Of a stretch of 64,000 nt of DNA, positions 26,694-37,245 are shown one piece after another. Below the pieces are notes generated by a model, which saw only the letters and a program-made list of their open reading frames with translations, was not told where the DNA came from and made no database searches. Source of the DNA: Thermodesulfovibrio sp. Lineage in GTDB: Bacteria > Nitrospirota > Thermodesulfovibrionia > Thermodesulfovibrionales > UBA6898. The stretch covers positions 26,282 through 90,281 of the forward strand of contig PNOC01000007.1 of assembly GCA_013824615.1 (NCBI GenBank), read 5' to 3'. The position numbers and the translations under genes are program-made. How positions within the stretch are numbered: the stretch's first letter is position 1; each line of letters opens with the position of its first letter.

Positions 26694-26713
26694 TCAATAC
26701 CACCTAATACCAC
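26684..26713. repeat. Three 10-bp tandem repeats across the GH57 stop and methyltransferase start
   Basis: TCAATACCAC, TCAATACCAC and CTAATACCAC lie head to tail. The last unit contains the GH57 stop codon, and the middle one the GTG start of the methyltransferase. Copy number changes would not disrupt either core domain. Confidence 0.7.
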
Positions 26714-28899
26714 ATCATGGCCTCAAAGTCGGCGGTCGGCACCGTCAGGCTGATATGTCCCCTCCACGGACATCTTTCGATCTCTTCACCCTGCTTGCGA
26801 ATCGAGATAAAGATATTGATTTCGTCCTTTTCCTCTGCCTTCAGATCCGCAAACGGGATGGCGATCTCAAAAATATCCTTCACGGCAACCTCTTCAAGGT
26901 CCCTGATCTTCGTCCATTCCTGTGTGCTTACCTGGGGGATCTTCTCGAAGACTTCCGCCCTCACCGCACCAGTTCTTATGTTTAAAGGGCACTGTATCCT
27001 GACTTCGGCAGGGGCAGAGGTGATGATCGAAAACTCCATACCGTCCTCAAATTCTTCAAAAGTCCCCTTGGGATCGATGCGGAGGAAAAGCGTCTCCTGA
27101 TTAAAGCCGAAATGAATTGTCGATATCAGGCTCTCTGATTTATGCATACTGCCGCCGGATTTCCTGACATCCACCTGCGCCCCCTGGTACCACTCGTAAT
27201 AGCTGGTGACCAGCCCGTCGATCTTCGGCCTGATAAAACCCCTGATCGACAAGGACGGCATGACCCCTCTGTCCTCTTGCAGGATCGGAACAAAGAGCTG
27301 TGCAGGAATGTCCCTGTCCATCTCTTTATAGACCTTCATGAGGTTCAGCCTGAAGAGTTCGTCAAACTCCTCCTGCGTTTCGGTCGAATGCTCGTCACCA
27401 TACCACCAGTTCCAGTCAGACCCCTCTGCTGCATAAAGAGATTTCCAGGCCTTCTGCATGTCTGCACCGGGATTGGCAGCCTCAAACTCTGCAAGTGCGT
27501 CTCGGGTCTCGGTAAGATAATCCCAGGACAGGTTGTCCTCCTCATGCCCGATCCAGATCCCATAATTCGAGTTGATCCAGGACCCCGGGTGGACCCGGTC
27601 GAGCCGTTCTCCCTGTCCGTGGGTGGCAATAAAATCCGAGACGGTCGTCGTCTGTATCCTCTGCTCCCGGCTCAGGCCCTCATAAAGATAAAGAAAGAAA
27701 TCGCGGCCGTCATTCTTGAAGTGCTCCCAGGCGTTCTCTCCGTCCAGGATGATCGAGACGATGTGAGGCCGGTCAGAGGGAAGATTTTCGCGAATCCGCA
27801 GCAACCGGCCGATAAGGTCTTCAGCCGCATTTTTGGCATCCCACTGCGAATAGACAAAGCCGATCAGGTCGGAAAGCTGGTGGTCCCTGAAGACGATTGA
27901 TACATCCTCGTAGGAATGCGGACGGTAAAGCAATGACGGCTCGACAAGATTGCCGGCATTGTCCCTGAACCGCCTGCCCAGCGAGTTGGAGAGAATGCCC
28001 TCGTCCGTGGCAACCCACCGGATTCCCTGCCGCGCAAACAGCCTGAGCACCTCCTCGCTAACCGACCCCTCTGAAGGCCACATGCCGGACGGCCGGTAGT
28101 TGAAGACCTTCTCGAAATAATCCAGCCCCATGACGATCTGTTTCTCCGCATCTTCAGGATGTCTGAAGCGCTGCCGGGGAAGTCTGACTCCCGGCATGGC
28201 GACCCTCGCAATATCCGTATCGCACATAAGCGGCAGTATCGGGTGGTAAAAAGGTGTGGCGGAAAGTTCTATCTGCTTTGTAGCGGCCATGTCCCGGTAG
28301 GTGGGGATTATCTGCCTCAGTATCTCCATCTGCTTTTCAAAGAGCAGGTCTTTATCCTCCTCAGTATAGTTGTGCCCCTTCTCGGCCAGCATCCGGAGGA
28401 ACGGGTCGCGGGACCTGAAGAGCGGATCGATCCAGCAGAGGTTAAAGTGGACCTGGAGGTCCCGGAAATCACTCTCCGTAAAATATTTGATGGCGCGGAC
28501 CAGGTCACTCTTGATGAGGTGCGTCCCCCTCTTGACCAGCAGCTCGTAATACCGCGGAAAAGGCCGGATCATATTGTCCCAGTGCGCAAGAAAGAAATTT
28601 TCGAGCATGAAGACCTTTTCGTCATCGGTAAGTTCCGCGGCCCTCCTTCTGCTTATTTCCAGAAAGATATCCCGGGCATTATGGTCAGTATAATCCACCA
28701 GTTGTTCAAGGAGCGACGGCACCAGGTTGAAGTTCTGCCTGATTTGGGGAAAGTCTTTGAGGATTTCGACCATATCCAGGTAATCCTTGGTCCCGTGCAG
28801 ACGGACCCAGGGAAGACGATAATAATCCGTCATGGGGTCTTTGTAGAAAGGCTGGTGCATATGCCAGATAAAGGCAAGATGCAGCGGTCTATCGGTCAT
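26704..28899 (-). CDS. Glycoside hydrolase family 57 protein
   Basis: This enzyme of about 731 residues acts on alpha-glucans. The GH57 motifs are visible: IWHMHQPFY at the N-terminus, GMWPSEGSVS with the probable nucleophile Glu near residue 310, and IILDGENAWEHF with the acid/base Asp. The C-terminal 200 residues form a beta-rich domain. The start ATG 28899 (MTDRPLHLAF) overlaps the ftsB stop by 11 nt. Possible activities are alpha-amylase, amylopullulanase or 4-alpha-glucanotransferase. Motifs alone do not choose between them. The enzyme looks cytoplasmic, since no signal peptide is seen. Confidence 0.9.
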   Translation of the reverse strand: MTDRPLHLAFIWHMHQPFYKDPMTDYYRLPWVRLHGTKDYLDMVEILKDFPQIRQNFNLVPSLLEQLVDYTDHNARDIFLEISRRRAAELTDDEKVFMLENFFLAHWDNMIRPFPRYYELLVKRGTHLIKSDLVRAIKYFTESDFRDLQVHFNLCWIDPLFRSRDPFLRMLAEKGHNYTEEDKDLLFEKQMEILRQIIPTYRDMAATKQIELSATPFYHPILPLMCDTDIARVAMPGVRLPRQRFRHPEDAEKQIVMGLDYFEKVFNYRPSGMWPSEGSVSEEVLRLFARQGIRWVATDEGILSNSLGRRFRDNAGNLVEPSLLYRPHSYEDVSIVFRDHQLSDLIGFVYSQWDAKNAAEDLIGRLLRIRENLPSDRPHIVSIILDGENAWEHFKNDGRDFFLYLYEGLSREQRIQTTTVSDFIATHGQGERLDRVHPGSWINSNYGIWIGHEEDNLSWDYLTETRDALAEFEAANPGADMQKAWKSLYAAEGSDWNWWYGDEHSTETQEEFDELFRLNLMKVYKEMDRDIPAQLFVPILQEDRGVMPSLSIRGFIRPKIDGLVTSYYEWYQGAQVDVRKSGGSMHKSESLISTIHFGFNQETLFLRIDPKGTFEEFEDGMEFSIITSAPAEVRIQCPLNIRTGAVRAEVFEKIPQVSTQEWTKIRDLEEVAVKDIFEIAIPFADLKAEEKDEINIFISIRKQGEEIERCPWRGHISLTVPTADFEAMMWY

Positions 28900-29208
28900 A
28901 CGTGAAGATATACTCGTCCGGCTTCGCCAGACCAAACTCCTCCCGGGCCAGTTTCTCCCTGAAGAACGGGTCCTCCTTCAGCAGTTTTATCTGTGTCCTG
29001 ATTTCTTCATTCTGCCTGTTCAGTTCCACAAGCTGCCGCTCGAGGGTCCGGCGTGTCTTGTTCAGCTCCAGGTAGCGGAAGACGCCCATATCACCGAAGA
29101 CAAGATTTATAGAGAGATAGGCAACACTGAGGAGTACAAAGGTGAAGAAGATAAGCCGCTTCTTCTTCACCTCCGTGACGACCTGCTGCCTGAGAAGATT
29201 GTTGTCCA

Positions 29209-29209
<1 letters not shown>
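28889..29209 (-). CDS. ftsB: FtsB/DivIC-like septum formation protein
   Basis: This 106-residue protein has one membrane helix (RLIFFTFVLLSVAYLSINLVFG) followed by a coiled coil (LNKTRRTLERQLVELNRQNE). The DivIC/FtsB ending LKEDPFFREKLAREEFGLAKPDEYIF is also present. It acts in the division complex with FtsL and FtsQ. It directly follows eno, with overlapping stop and start (TAATG), an arrangement common to many bacteria. Confidence 0.9.
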
Positions 29210-30513
<1,304 letters not shown>

Positions 30514-31893
30514 TTATAAATACTGGCCGAGAAGATTTTCCACCCGTTCCATGTCTATATCTTTTCCGCTGAGTTCAGACCGGTTCTCTATATGCCGGAG
30601 GGTTGTCTCCAGATAGATCTTGAAATAGACGATTTTATCCATGATCTTGCGATATCCCTCTCCTGAAAGCGTCTCCTTCTTGACAGCCTGCATATCACTG
30701 AAGAACCGGGCAAACTCTTCGTAGTCGTCATGCCTCAGCAGTCTGAACGTAAAACTTTCAAAATAGACCATATAGTTTTTCAGCGATTCAAACGCCCGCA
30801 CCCTCTCTGCAGGCTTTCCGGCCCGGGTCTCGATCAGGACCACAAACCGGTGCAGCACCACGATGTCCTCACGGAGACGAATCGACTGCTGGACCTTCGT
30901 CAGGTAGCTTACGAAAAGCTCCTCGCCTCTCGTGCCCGGCTTGAAATAATTTGCAAGCTGCACAATACTCTGCTCAGTCAGGTTTTTGAGGATCCCGTGA
31001 CTGTTCTCGATCTTGCCCCTGAAATGCGGTGTCGCTTTCTTGCGGTGAATGTCCCTCAATTCCTGCTGGAATACCCGCCTGCTCTCCATCGAAAACTGGT
31101 ACGACAGGGCGTTCAGGAGGTCCGCAAGGTCCTGCTCAGTGACCTTCCGTATTGTATTTTCTACATAGATATGAAAGGTATTGATCTCCGACCTCAGGAG
31201 TATCAGAATAATCAGAGAGGTATGCAGAGAGACCGTGCGGTGTGCGGCAACATCGATAAACCCGAGATAGCGCAGAAACCGGAAAAGGTACAGAAAAATG
31301 ATCGAGACGTGCTTCTTGTATGTACAGGCCTGAAGCCCCTTGACAATCTCCGATATCTCGGCGTTGCTGATCACATCAAACTCCGGGTTTATATCTCTGG
31401 CAAACGGATTGAAATACCGGTTTTCCCGTATCTCCTTATCGATCATGTGGCCGATATTCGAAAAGCCCATGTACGATATGGTGCCTGACCGGAGAATGTC
31501 GGCAAGGACCCCCTTCAGATTAACAAAGGAATCATAGAGCAGGTAAAGCCCTTTTTCCGGATTGTCCTGCTTATACAGATTTTCCCGGAAAGAATCCCTG
31601 TCCCGTGCATTCAGATATTTTGTCTCGGCAAACTTCTGGAACCAGTAGGCATTTTTTTTGTTCTCGGGGATCACGATTTCAAGTATGCTGAGTACCCTGA
31701 GGATCGCATCCCGTGCCGTGGTCAGCTCGTCGTAGAAATTCCGGGTAGTCAGTTCATCGTTCGAGGCGGTCAGGTTTTCTATGGTAAAAAAACGGTCAAG
31801 CGCGCGGAGCAGCAGGTCGAGTTCACAAAACAGCAGGCTGTTGGCGTTTCTCGAAATAACAACCCAGTCCTCGGGCAGGTCTTTCTCTATCAT
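30514..31893 (-). CDS. Conserved-looking hypothetical protein, 459 residues
   Basis: I do not recognise a family. The protein is mostly helical and charged, with one weakly hydrophobic stretch near residues 195 to 245 (SIIFLYLFRFLRYLGFIDVA, SLIILILLR) that may be buried rather than spanning. It has no signal peptide, no obvious catalytic motif and no repeats. Codon use matches its neighbours. It lies 18 nt after lpd and 30 nt before eno on the same strand, so it probably belongs to this metabolic unit. A cytosolic structural or regulatory role is possible but unsupported. Confidence 0.75.
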   Translation of the reverse strand: MIEKDLPEDWVVISRNANSLLFCELDLLLRALDRFFTIENLTASNDELTTRNFYDELTTARDAILRVLSILEIVIPENKKNAYWFQKFAETKYLNARDRDSFRENLYKQDNPEKGLYLLYDSFVNLKGVLADILRSGTISYMGFSNIGHMIDKEIRENRYFNPFARDINPEFDVISNAEISEIVKGLQACTYKKHVSIIFLYLFRFLRYLGFIDVAAHRTVSLHTSLIILILLRSEINTFHIYVENTIRKVTEQDLADLLNALSYQFSMESRRVFQQELRDIHRKKATPHFRGKIENSHGILKNLTEQSIVQLANYFKPGTRGEELFVSYLTKVQQSIRLREDIVVLHRFVVLIETRAGKPAERVRAFESLKNYMVYFESFTFRLLRHDDYEEFARFFSDMQAVKKETLSGEGYRKIMDKIVYFKIYLETTLRHIENRSELSGKDIDMERVENLLGQYL

Positions 31894-31911
31894 CCGCTTC
31901 TGTACGTACCC

Positions 31912-33306
31912 TTATCTGTCAGAGGCCGGCAGCACGTGCACCGCCTCACCATGGACGTCTTCCGCAGCTTCCAGCAGCCCCTCAGCGAGTGCAGGGTGTA
32001 CATGAATCGTTGCTGCAATATCTCTGGCAGTCAGGCCATGCTGCATCGCGACCGCCATTTCATGTATGAGGTCGGAGGCATGAGGGCCCATGATATGGGC
32101 ACCGAGGATTTCGTCTGTCTGTTCTTCTGCAATTATCTTGAGAAAACCCGCTATCTCACCCATCGCATGGGCCTTGCCCAGCCCCCGGAACTGGAACCTT
32201 CCGATGCGGGTCTTCAGGCCCCTCTCTTCAGCCTGGTGCTGCCTCAGGCCGACAGAGGCTATTTCCGGATGTGTAAAAATTGCAGCAGGGACCACGCGAT
32301 AATCCATGGCTATTGCAGCACCCATACAGTTCTGAGCAGCCACCAGCCCCTGCCGGGAAGCCACATGCGCCAGGAGCAGGCCCCCGGTGACATCACCGAC
32401 TGCGTAGACACCCGGGACATTCGTCTCCAGCCTCTCATTGACAATAATTTCTCCGCGCCCGCCTCTGGCGAGTCCAAGGGCCTCTGCCCCGATGTCTTCA
32501 CTGTTAAACGCCCTGCCTATCGAGACCAGCACTTTTTCGGCAGCCAGTTCCTGCCCGTCAGACAGAAACGCATGAACACCGTCCTCCCTGACGTCAACCT
32601 TCTCAACCCTGACATCTGTCAGGAGCCGTATCTTCTTTTTCTTGAGTTCCCGCGCCAGCAGTGCTGATATCTCCTGGTCCTCGGTCGCCACAGCCCTGCC
32701 GGCCATCTCGACCAGCGTCACCTCAGAGCCAAGCTCCCGGTAGATGCAGGCAAACTCACAACCGATAGCGCCTGCTCCTACAATCAGGAGACTTTTCGGA
32801 ATTGCACTGAGTTCCAGTGCCCCGGTTGACGATATAATATTCCTGTTGTCAAACGGAAAAGCAGCAATCTGAGCAGGTCGCGAGCCCGTCGCAATAATGA
32901 CCTTGTCCGCAGTCACCGTATATGACGACCCGTCTTTCCCTGCAACGCTTATATCGCGCGGCGAAGTCAGCACCCCGCGGCCGTCCTTGAGTATGACGCC
33001 TCCGGCCTTCAGCAAAGAGCGGATACCCTTCACCTGCGTGCTTACCACCTTGTTCTTGCGCTCCATAATCCTGGTCATATCAGGCGTGACGCTGCCCTGC
33101 AGCTCAAGACCAAACGACTCCATCTCCCTGGCCTTTGCCAGCAGATCAGTCGAGGCAAGGAGGGTCTTCGTCGGAATACAGCCCCAGTTAAGGCAGGTCC
33201 CGCCAACCTCCTGGTCCTCGATCAGGGTGACCCGGGCCCCAAGCTGCGCAGCCTTGATTGCCGCAACATAGCCTCCCGGCCCGGCGCCGAGGATTGCAAG
33301 GTCCAC
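31912..33306 (-). CDS. lpdA: Dihydrolipoyl dehydrogenase
   Basis: This FAD enzyme reoxidises lipoyl groups of 2-oxoacid dehydrogenases or the glycine cleavage system. The 464 residues include the FAD motif GAGPGGYVAAIKAAQLG, the redox disulfide GGTCLNWGCIPTK, the NAD motif LIVGAGAIGCEFACIYRELG, YAVGDVTGG, and the C-terminal His-Glu pair in HVHPALAEGLLEA. GTG 33306 overlaps the gcvH stop by 1 nt. Pairing with gcvH suggests glycine cleavage or lipoate-linked sulfur or C1 metabolism. Confidence 0.95.
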   Translation of the reverse strand: MDLAILGAGPGGYVAAIKAAQLGARVTLIEDQEVGGTCLNWGCIPTKTLLASTDLLAKAREMESFGLELQGSVTPDMTRIMERKNKVVSTQVKGIRSLLKAGGVILKDGRGVLTSPRDISVAGKDGSSYTVTADKVIIATGSRPAQIAAFPFDNRNIISSTGALELSAIPKSLLIVGAGAIGCEFACIYRELGSEVTLVEMAGRAVATEDQEISALLARELKKKKIRLLTDVRVEKVDVREDGVHAFLSDGQELAAEKVLVSIGRAFNSEDIGAEALGLARGGRGEIIVNERLETNVPGVYAVGDVTGGLLLAHVASRQGLVAAQNCMGAAIAMDYRVVPAAIFTHPEIASVGLRQHQAEERGLKTRIGRFQFRGLGKAHAMGEIAGFLKIIAEEQTDEILGAHIMGPHASDLIHEMAVAMQHGLTARDIAATIHVHPALAEGLLEAAEDVHGEAVHVLPASDR

Positions 33307-33692
33307 TATTTCGCTTCCTCCTCAATATACTTCTCATATTCTGAGGAGTCCATGAGGTCTTCCGCCTCTGCAGGATTTTCCAGTTCGATCACCGCGATCC
33401 AGCCCTTGCCGTAGGGATCTTCATTGATCACCTCGGGCGATTCCGCCAGATCGTCATTCACCTTGACGATCACTCCTGCAAGCGGTGTGATGACGGCAGA
33501 CGTTGCCTTTGTCGATTCGATTTCAGATATTTCGCTGTCTGCCTCTACAGCCGTATCGACCTCGGGAAGGTCGATATAGACAATGTCGCCAAGGGCTTCC
33601 TGCGCATAATCAGTAATACCGATCGTGCCTTTCTTGCCCGCTATACGGACCCAGGTATGTTCCTTGTGATACTTGAGATCATCAGGGTTCAT
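33306..33692 (-). CDS. gcvH: Glycine cleavage system H protein
   Basis: The 128-residue lipoyl carrier has the usual order: HTWVRI, GTIGITDYAQEALGDIVYI, then the lipoylation site Lys in EISEIESTKATSAV, and DPYGKGWIAVIEL. AAAGGAGG lies upstream of ATG 33692. The P and T proteins are not in this window. In some anaerobes H-like proteins also serve lipoate assembly, so the partner system is uncertain. Confidence 0.95.
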   Translation of the reverse strand: MNPDDLKYHKEHTWVRIAGKKGTIGITDYAQEALGDIVYIDLPEVDTAVEADSEISEIESTKATSAVITPLAGVIVKVNDDLAESPEVINEDPYGKGWIAVIELENPAEAEDLMDSSEYEKYIEEEAK

Positions 33693-33816
33693 GCTGCCTC
33701 CTTTGAAAGTAAGTATGTTCTACGGCTTACTGCCTTATAACTGCCCGCGTGGTGCGTGCCGTTCCGAAGTGCCGGCATTTTATAACTATAGCATTAAACA
33801 GGTCTAAGCGGAATTA

Positions 33817-36396
33817 CTATTTTATCCTGCGCTGAAGTTCGATAATCACCCTGAGCAGCTCCTCGGGACTGAGCTTCCCTGCATCGATTTCTGCCAGTTC
33901 ATCCGCAACAGAATCCCGGGCAGTGGCGAAGAGGTCTAGCTGAGCTTTCTGTTTTTTCCCCCTTGCTTTTGACACGGCAAACCGGGGCTTCCCGCTCTCG
34001 TTGAGCTCCTCTTTTTCGAGATTACCGAGGACCTCTTTGGCCCGGTCAAGGATACTGTCCGGAAGACCGGCAAGACGCGCCACCTGGATGCCGTAGCTCT
34101 TGTCCGCAGGCCCTTCCTCGATTTTGCGCAGGAAGATTATCTCGTCGCCCCACTCTCTGACTGAGACGTTGTAATTCCTGGCCCCCTCGGTCGTCAGCGT
34201 CAGTTCGGTCAGTTCATTGTAATGCGTGGCAAAAAGCGTCCGGGCCTTTATCTGTTTGAGTATATGCTCTGCAATTGCCCAGGCGATACTGATACCGTCA
34301 AAGGTGCTGGTCCCCCTGCCGACCTCGTCAAGAATGATAAGACTGCAGGAGGTGGCATTATTTATGATATTGGCTGCCTCGATCATCTCGACCATGAAGG
34401 TGCTCTGCCCCTTTGCAAGAAAATCAGAAGCCCCGATGCGCGTGAATATTCTGTCGACAACCCCGATAGTCGCCGCAGACGCAGGGACAAAACCGCCCAT
34501 CTGGGCCATCAGGGTAATCAGCGCTACCTGGCGCATGTAGGTCGATTTTCCGGCCATGTTCGGCCCGGTCAGGATATGGAGTATATCCTCCTTCGTGTCC
34601 AGCAGCGTGCTGTTCGGAATAAAACGCTCACCCGCCAGAACACGCTCCAGCACCGGGTGCCTGCCGTCCTCAATGCTCAGGACATCGTCCTCCCGGATCG
34701 TTGGCTTGACATAGTTATACCGCTTTGCCGTGACCGCCAGGGATACAATCAGGTCTATGCCGGCAATGGCTTCAGAGGCGGCCAGGAGCCTTCCGGACTC
34801 CCGGGCCACGGTCCTGAGGATTTCCTGAAATACCTCATACTCAAGACCTTTCAGCCGCTCCTCGGAGCCCAGGACCCTGCTCTCATACTCCTTCAGCTCA
34901 GGCGTCACAAAACGCTCGCTGCTGACCAGCGTCTGCTTCCGGATAAAGTCATCGGGCACCAGTTCCAGATTCGACTTGGTGATCTCAATGAAGTAGCCGA
35001 TGATCTTGTTGTAGCCGATCTTCAGGGAGGATATGCCGGTCCTCTTTTTCTCCCGGGTCTCTATCTCTGCGATAAGGTCCTTGCCGCGGGTCGAAATCTC
35101 CCGGATCGCGTCGACATCGGCATGGAAACCCTTTTTTATGATGCCGCCTTCCCGGACCGTTGCCGGAGGACTTTCCGCAATGCCCCTTTCGATAAGCCCC
35201 TGTATCTCACTGAAATCGTCAAGCATGCCGGCGGCTGCCTTTATGCCGGGCTCTTTTGCCGCTGCCAGCACTTTGCGTATTTTTGGAAGGGTTTCGAGCG
35301 ACTGCTTCAGTGCCACCAGGTCCCGCGCATTAGCCGTGCCTGCCGTCACCCGCGTCGCCAGCCTCTCAATATCCTGGATCTTTCTCAGCGCCGTGCGGAG
35401 CTCCTCCAGAAGTTCGAAGTCAGCCACCAGATGCTCGACAGAGTCCAGGCGGCTCCCGATTGCGTTAACATCGGTGAGAGGCCGCAGGACGGCAGACCTT
35501 ATCACCCTGCCTCCCATCGGGGTAAGGGTCTCGTCCAAAACCCAGAGGAGCGTGCCCTCACGGGAGCCGTCCCTGAGGTTATGGGTCAGCTCCAGATTGC
35601 GCTGCGTCGAGGCATCCATGAACATATGCATCGTCTGCTGCACCGTCGTGATCTTCCGGAAAGCGGCCGACGACTTCTGCGTCTCCTCGACATACAGGAT
35701 AAGGGCTCCGGCGGCGGCAATTGCAGCCTGCATGCCTTCACAACCGTAGCCTTCGAGCGAAGAGACCCTGAAATGGCGCAGCAGTGCCCGGTAAGAGTCC
35801 AGGGCATCAAAGTGTGCATCATCAATCCCCGAGATAAAATAGCCCGGAAGGACCTCACGGTAATGGATATTGTCCCTGACACTCGCCGGCAGAAGGATCT
35901 CCCTGGGCTCAAACCTGCTCACCTCATCCTCAATGTTTTTTTCGGTCTCAAAGACCACAAACTCACCGGTCGAAATGTCGGCGGCGGCAACACCGTGCAG
36001 TTTACCTGAGGGGAAGATACTGACGATAAAATTGTTTTCCTTGGGGTTTTCAGGGACATGCGTCCCGGGAGTGACCACCCGGACTACCTCCCGCGCAACA
36101 ATGCCCTTCGCCTCCTTCGGGTCCTCCATCTGCTCACATATGGCAACTTTATGGCCTGCCCGTATCAGTTTTGTTATGTACGACTCTGCGGCAAAATAGG
36201 GGACGCCGCACATGGGTATCGGATTATCACTCGTTTTTTCACGCGTGGTCAGCGCAATCTGCAGTATGCGGGAGGCCTTTTCCGCGTCAGCACCGAACAT
36301 CTCATAGAAATCTCCGAGCCTGAAAAGTACAATCGCGTCCTCATGCTGATCCTTGATACTGAAATACTGTTTCATCAACGGGGTAAGTTCTGTCAT
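33817..36396 (-). CDS. mutS: DNA mismatch repair protein MutS
   Basis: MutS recognises mismatches and starts repair. The 859 residues include the mismatch-contact motif DFYEMF near the start, Walker A GPNMAGKSTYMRQVALI and Walker B LIILDEVGRGTSTFDG. They also include the FATHYNELTEL segment and a C-terminal tail. The start ATG 36396 (MTELTPLMKQYF) has no ribosome binding site. A TTGAAC-N16-TATTTA promoter on the minus strand ends eight bases before it, suggesting a leaderless message. mutL is not adjacent. Confidence 0.96.
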   Translation of the reverse strand: MTELTPLMKQYFSIKDQHEDAIVLFRLGDFYEMFGADAEKASRILQIALTTREKTSDNPIPMCGVPYFAAESYITKLIRAGHKVAICEQMEDPKEAKGIVAREVVRVVTPGTHVPENPKENNFIVSIFPSGKLHGVAAADISTGEFVVFETEKNIEDEVSRFEPREILLPASVRDNIHYREVLPGYFISGIDDAHFDALDSYRALLRHFRVSSLEGYGCEGMQAAIAAAGALILYVEETQKSSAAFRKITTVQQTMHMFMDASTQRNLELTHNLRDGSREGTLLWVLDETLTPMGGRVIRSAVLRPLTDVNAIGSRLDSVEHLVADFELLEELRTALRKIQDIERLATRVTAGTANARDLVALKQSLETLPKIRKVLAAAKEPGIKAAAGMLDDFSEIQGLIERGIAESPPATVREGGIIKKGFHADVDAIREISTRGKDLIAEIETREKKRTGISSLKIGYNKIIGYFIEITKSNLELVPDDFIRKQTLVSSERFVTPELKEYESRVLGSEERLKGLEYEVFQEILRTVARESGRLLAASEAIAGIDLIVSLAVTAKRYNYVKPTIREDDVLSIEDGRHPVLERVLAGERFIPNSTLLDTKEDILHILTGPNMAGKSTYMRQVALITLMAQMGGFVPASAATIGVVDRIFTRIGASDFLAKGQSTFMVEMIEAANIINNATSCSLIILDEVGRGTSTFDGISIAWAIAEHILKQIKARTLFATHYNELTELTLTTEGARNYNVSVREWGDEIIFLRKIEEGPADKSYGIQVARLAGLPDSILDRAKEVLGNLEKEELNESGKPRFAVSKARGKKQKAQLDLFATARDSVADELAEIDAGKLSPEELLRVIIELQRRIK

Positions 36397-36479
36397 GCAG
36401 ATATTAAATAATAACCGGACATGAAAGTTCAATCACAAAAGAACATATCTGTCTTCACGCCATCCCAACACTGGTTTTC

Positions 36480-36509
36480 TTGACTTATTCTCGAAAATAT
36501 CTTTATAAT
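36480..36509 (+). promoter_or_regulatory. Sigma-70 promoter of the DUF177-rpmF-plsX-fabH operon
   Basis: TTGACT (36480-36485) and TATAAT (36504-36509) are 18 nt apart. The start codon of the first gene lies 26 nt after the -10 element. Confidence 0.75.
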
Positions 36510-36534
36510 TCTATGGTTATTGTGACGAAGTGTT

Positions 36535-37056
36535 ATGAAAATCCTGATTGCTGATATCCCGGATGAGGGGCTGATTGTTGACCTGGAAGAAGAGCTGACA
36601 CCTGATGAAGGCTCTGTAACCGCGCCCGTAATCTCGCATCTTGAACTGATGAAGACCGGGACCGCAGTTATGATATCCGGAACACTCAGCACAAAAACAG
36701 CGCTGGAATGCAGCAGATGCCTGCAGCCGTTCAGCCGGACACTGGAAATCCCGGTAAGTGTAGTCTACCATCCTTCGGAAGAGGTTACTGCCGAGGGTCA
36801 GCCTGCAAAGCATGCACTCAACACTGACGAGATGGACATGGGATTTTACCAGGACGGCGAGCTTGACCTCAGAGAACTGCTCAGCGAACAGATCATGCTG
36901 GATTCCGAGATGAAGCCGCTCTGCAGTGATCTCTGCAAGGGGATCTGCCCGCACTGCGGCACGGATCTCAACAAAGGGAGCTGCACCTGCAGCAAAGATA
37001 CGGTTGATCCAAGGCTTGAAGTCCTTAAGAAATTTTTTGAAAAGAGAAAGGAGTAG
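36535..37056 (+). CDS. DUF177 (YceD-like) protein with cysteine clusters
   Basis: This 173-residue DUF177 protein is encoded before rpmF, as in most bacteria. The family mark is ALECSRCLQPFSRTLEIPV in the middle, and the C-terminus has CSDLCKGICPHCGTDL with further cysteines, a possible zinc site. YceD homologues are linked to 23S rRNA maturation in plants and bacteria. The start ATG 36535 has a weak ribosome binding site. The stop is 3 nt before rpmF. Confidence 0.9.
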   Translation: MKILIADIPDEGLIVDLEEELTPDEGSVTAPVISHLELMKTGTAVMISGTLSTKTALECSRCLQPFSRTLEIPVSVVYHPSEEVTAEGQPAKHALNTDEMDMGFYQDGELDLRELLSEQIMLDSEMKPLCSDLCKGICPHCGTDLNKGSCTCSKDTVDPRLEVLKKFFEKRKE

Positions 37057-37059
37057 ACA

Positions 37060-37242
37060 TTGGCAAATCCAACAAGCAGACATTCGAAGGCACGCAGAGA
37101 CAAGAGGAGGGCCAACTGGAAAGGCGAAGCCCCGAACCTTGGCGTCTGCCCGGAATGCAAAGAAATGAAGCAGCCTCATAGGGCCTGCCCGAGCTGCGGC
37201 ACCTATAACGGGAACAAAGTACTCGAGATCGTCGAAAAATAG
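37060..37242 (+). CDS. rpmF: 50S ribosomal protein L32
   Basis: The 60-residue L32 begins at TTG 37060 with AAAGGAG upstream. It has the N-terminal PTSRHSKARRDKRRANWK and a zinc ribbon with CPEC and CPSC. All four zinc-binding cysteines are kept, so this is a C+ version that needs zinc. plsX follows after 3 nt. Confidence 0.97.
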   Translation: MANPTSRHSKARRDKRRANWKGEAPNLGVCPECKEMKQPHRACPSCGTYNGNKVLEIVEK

Positions 37243-37245
37243 ACA

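Noticed and set aside
33693..33816. Glycine riboswitch before gcvH
   Set aside because: The 124-nt gap lacks the paired glycine aptamer core. It contains only a short GC-rich stem and the ribosome site.
34222..36009. Plus-strand open frame of 595 codons inside mutS
   Set aside because: It is antisense to a complete mutS with all motifs. Its translation is rich in Arg, His and Gln, with no domain or ribosome site.
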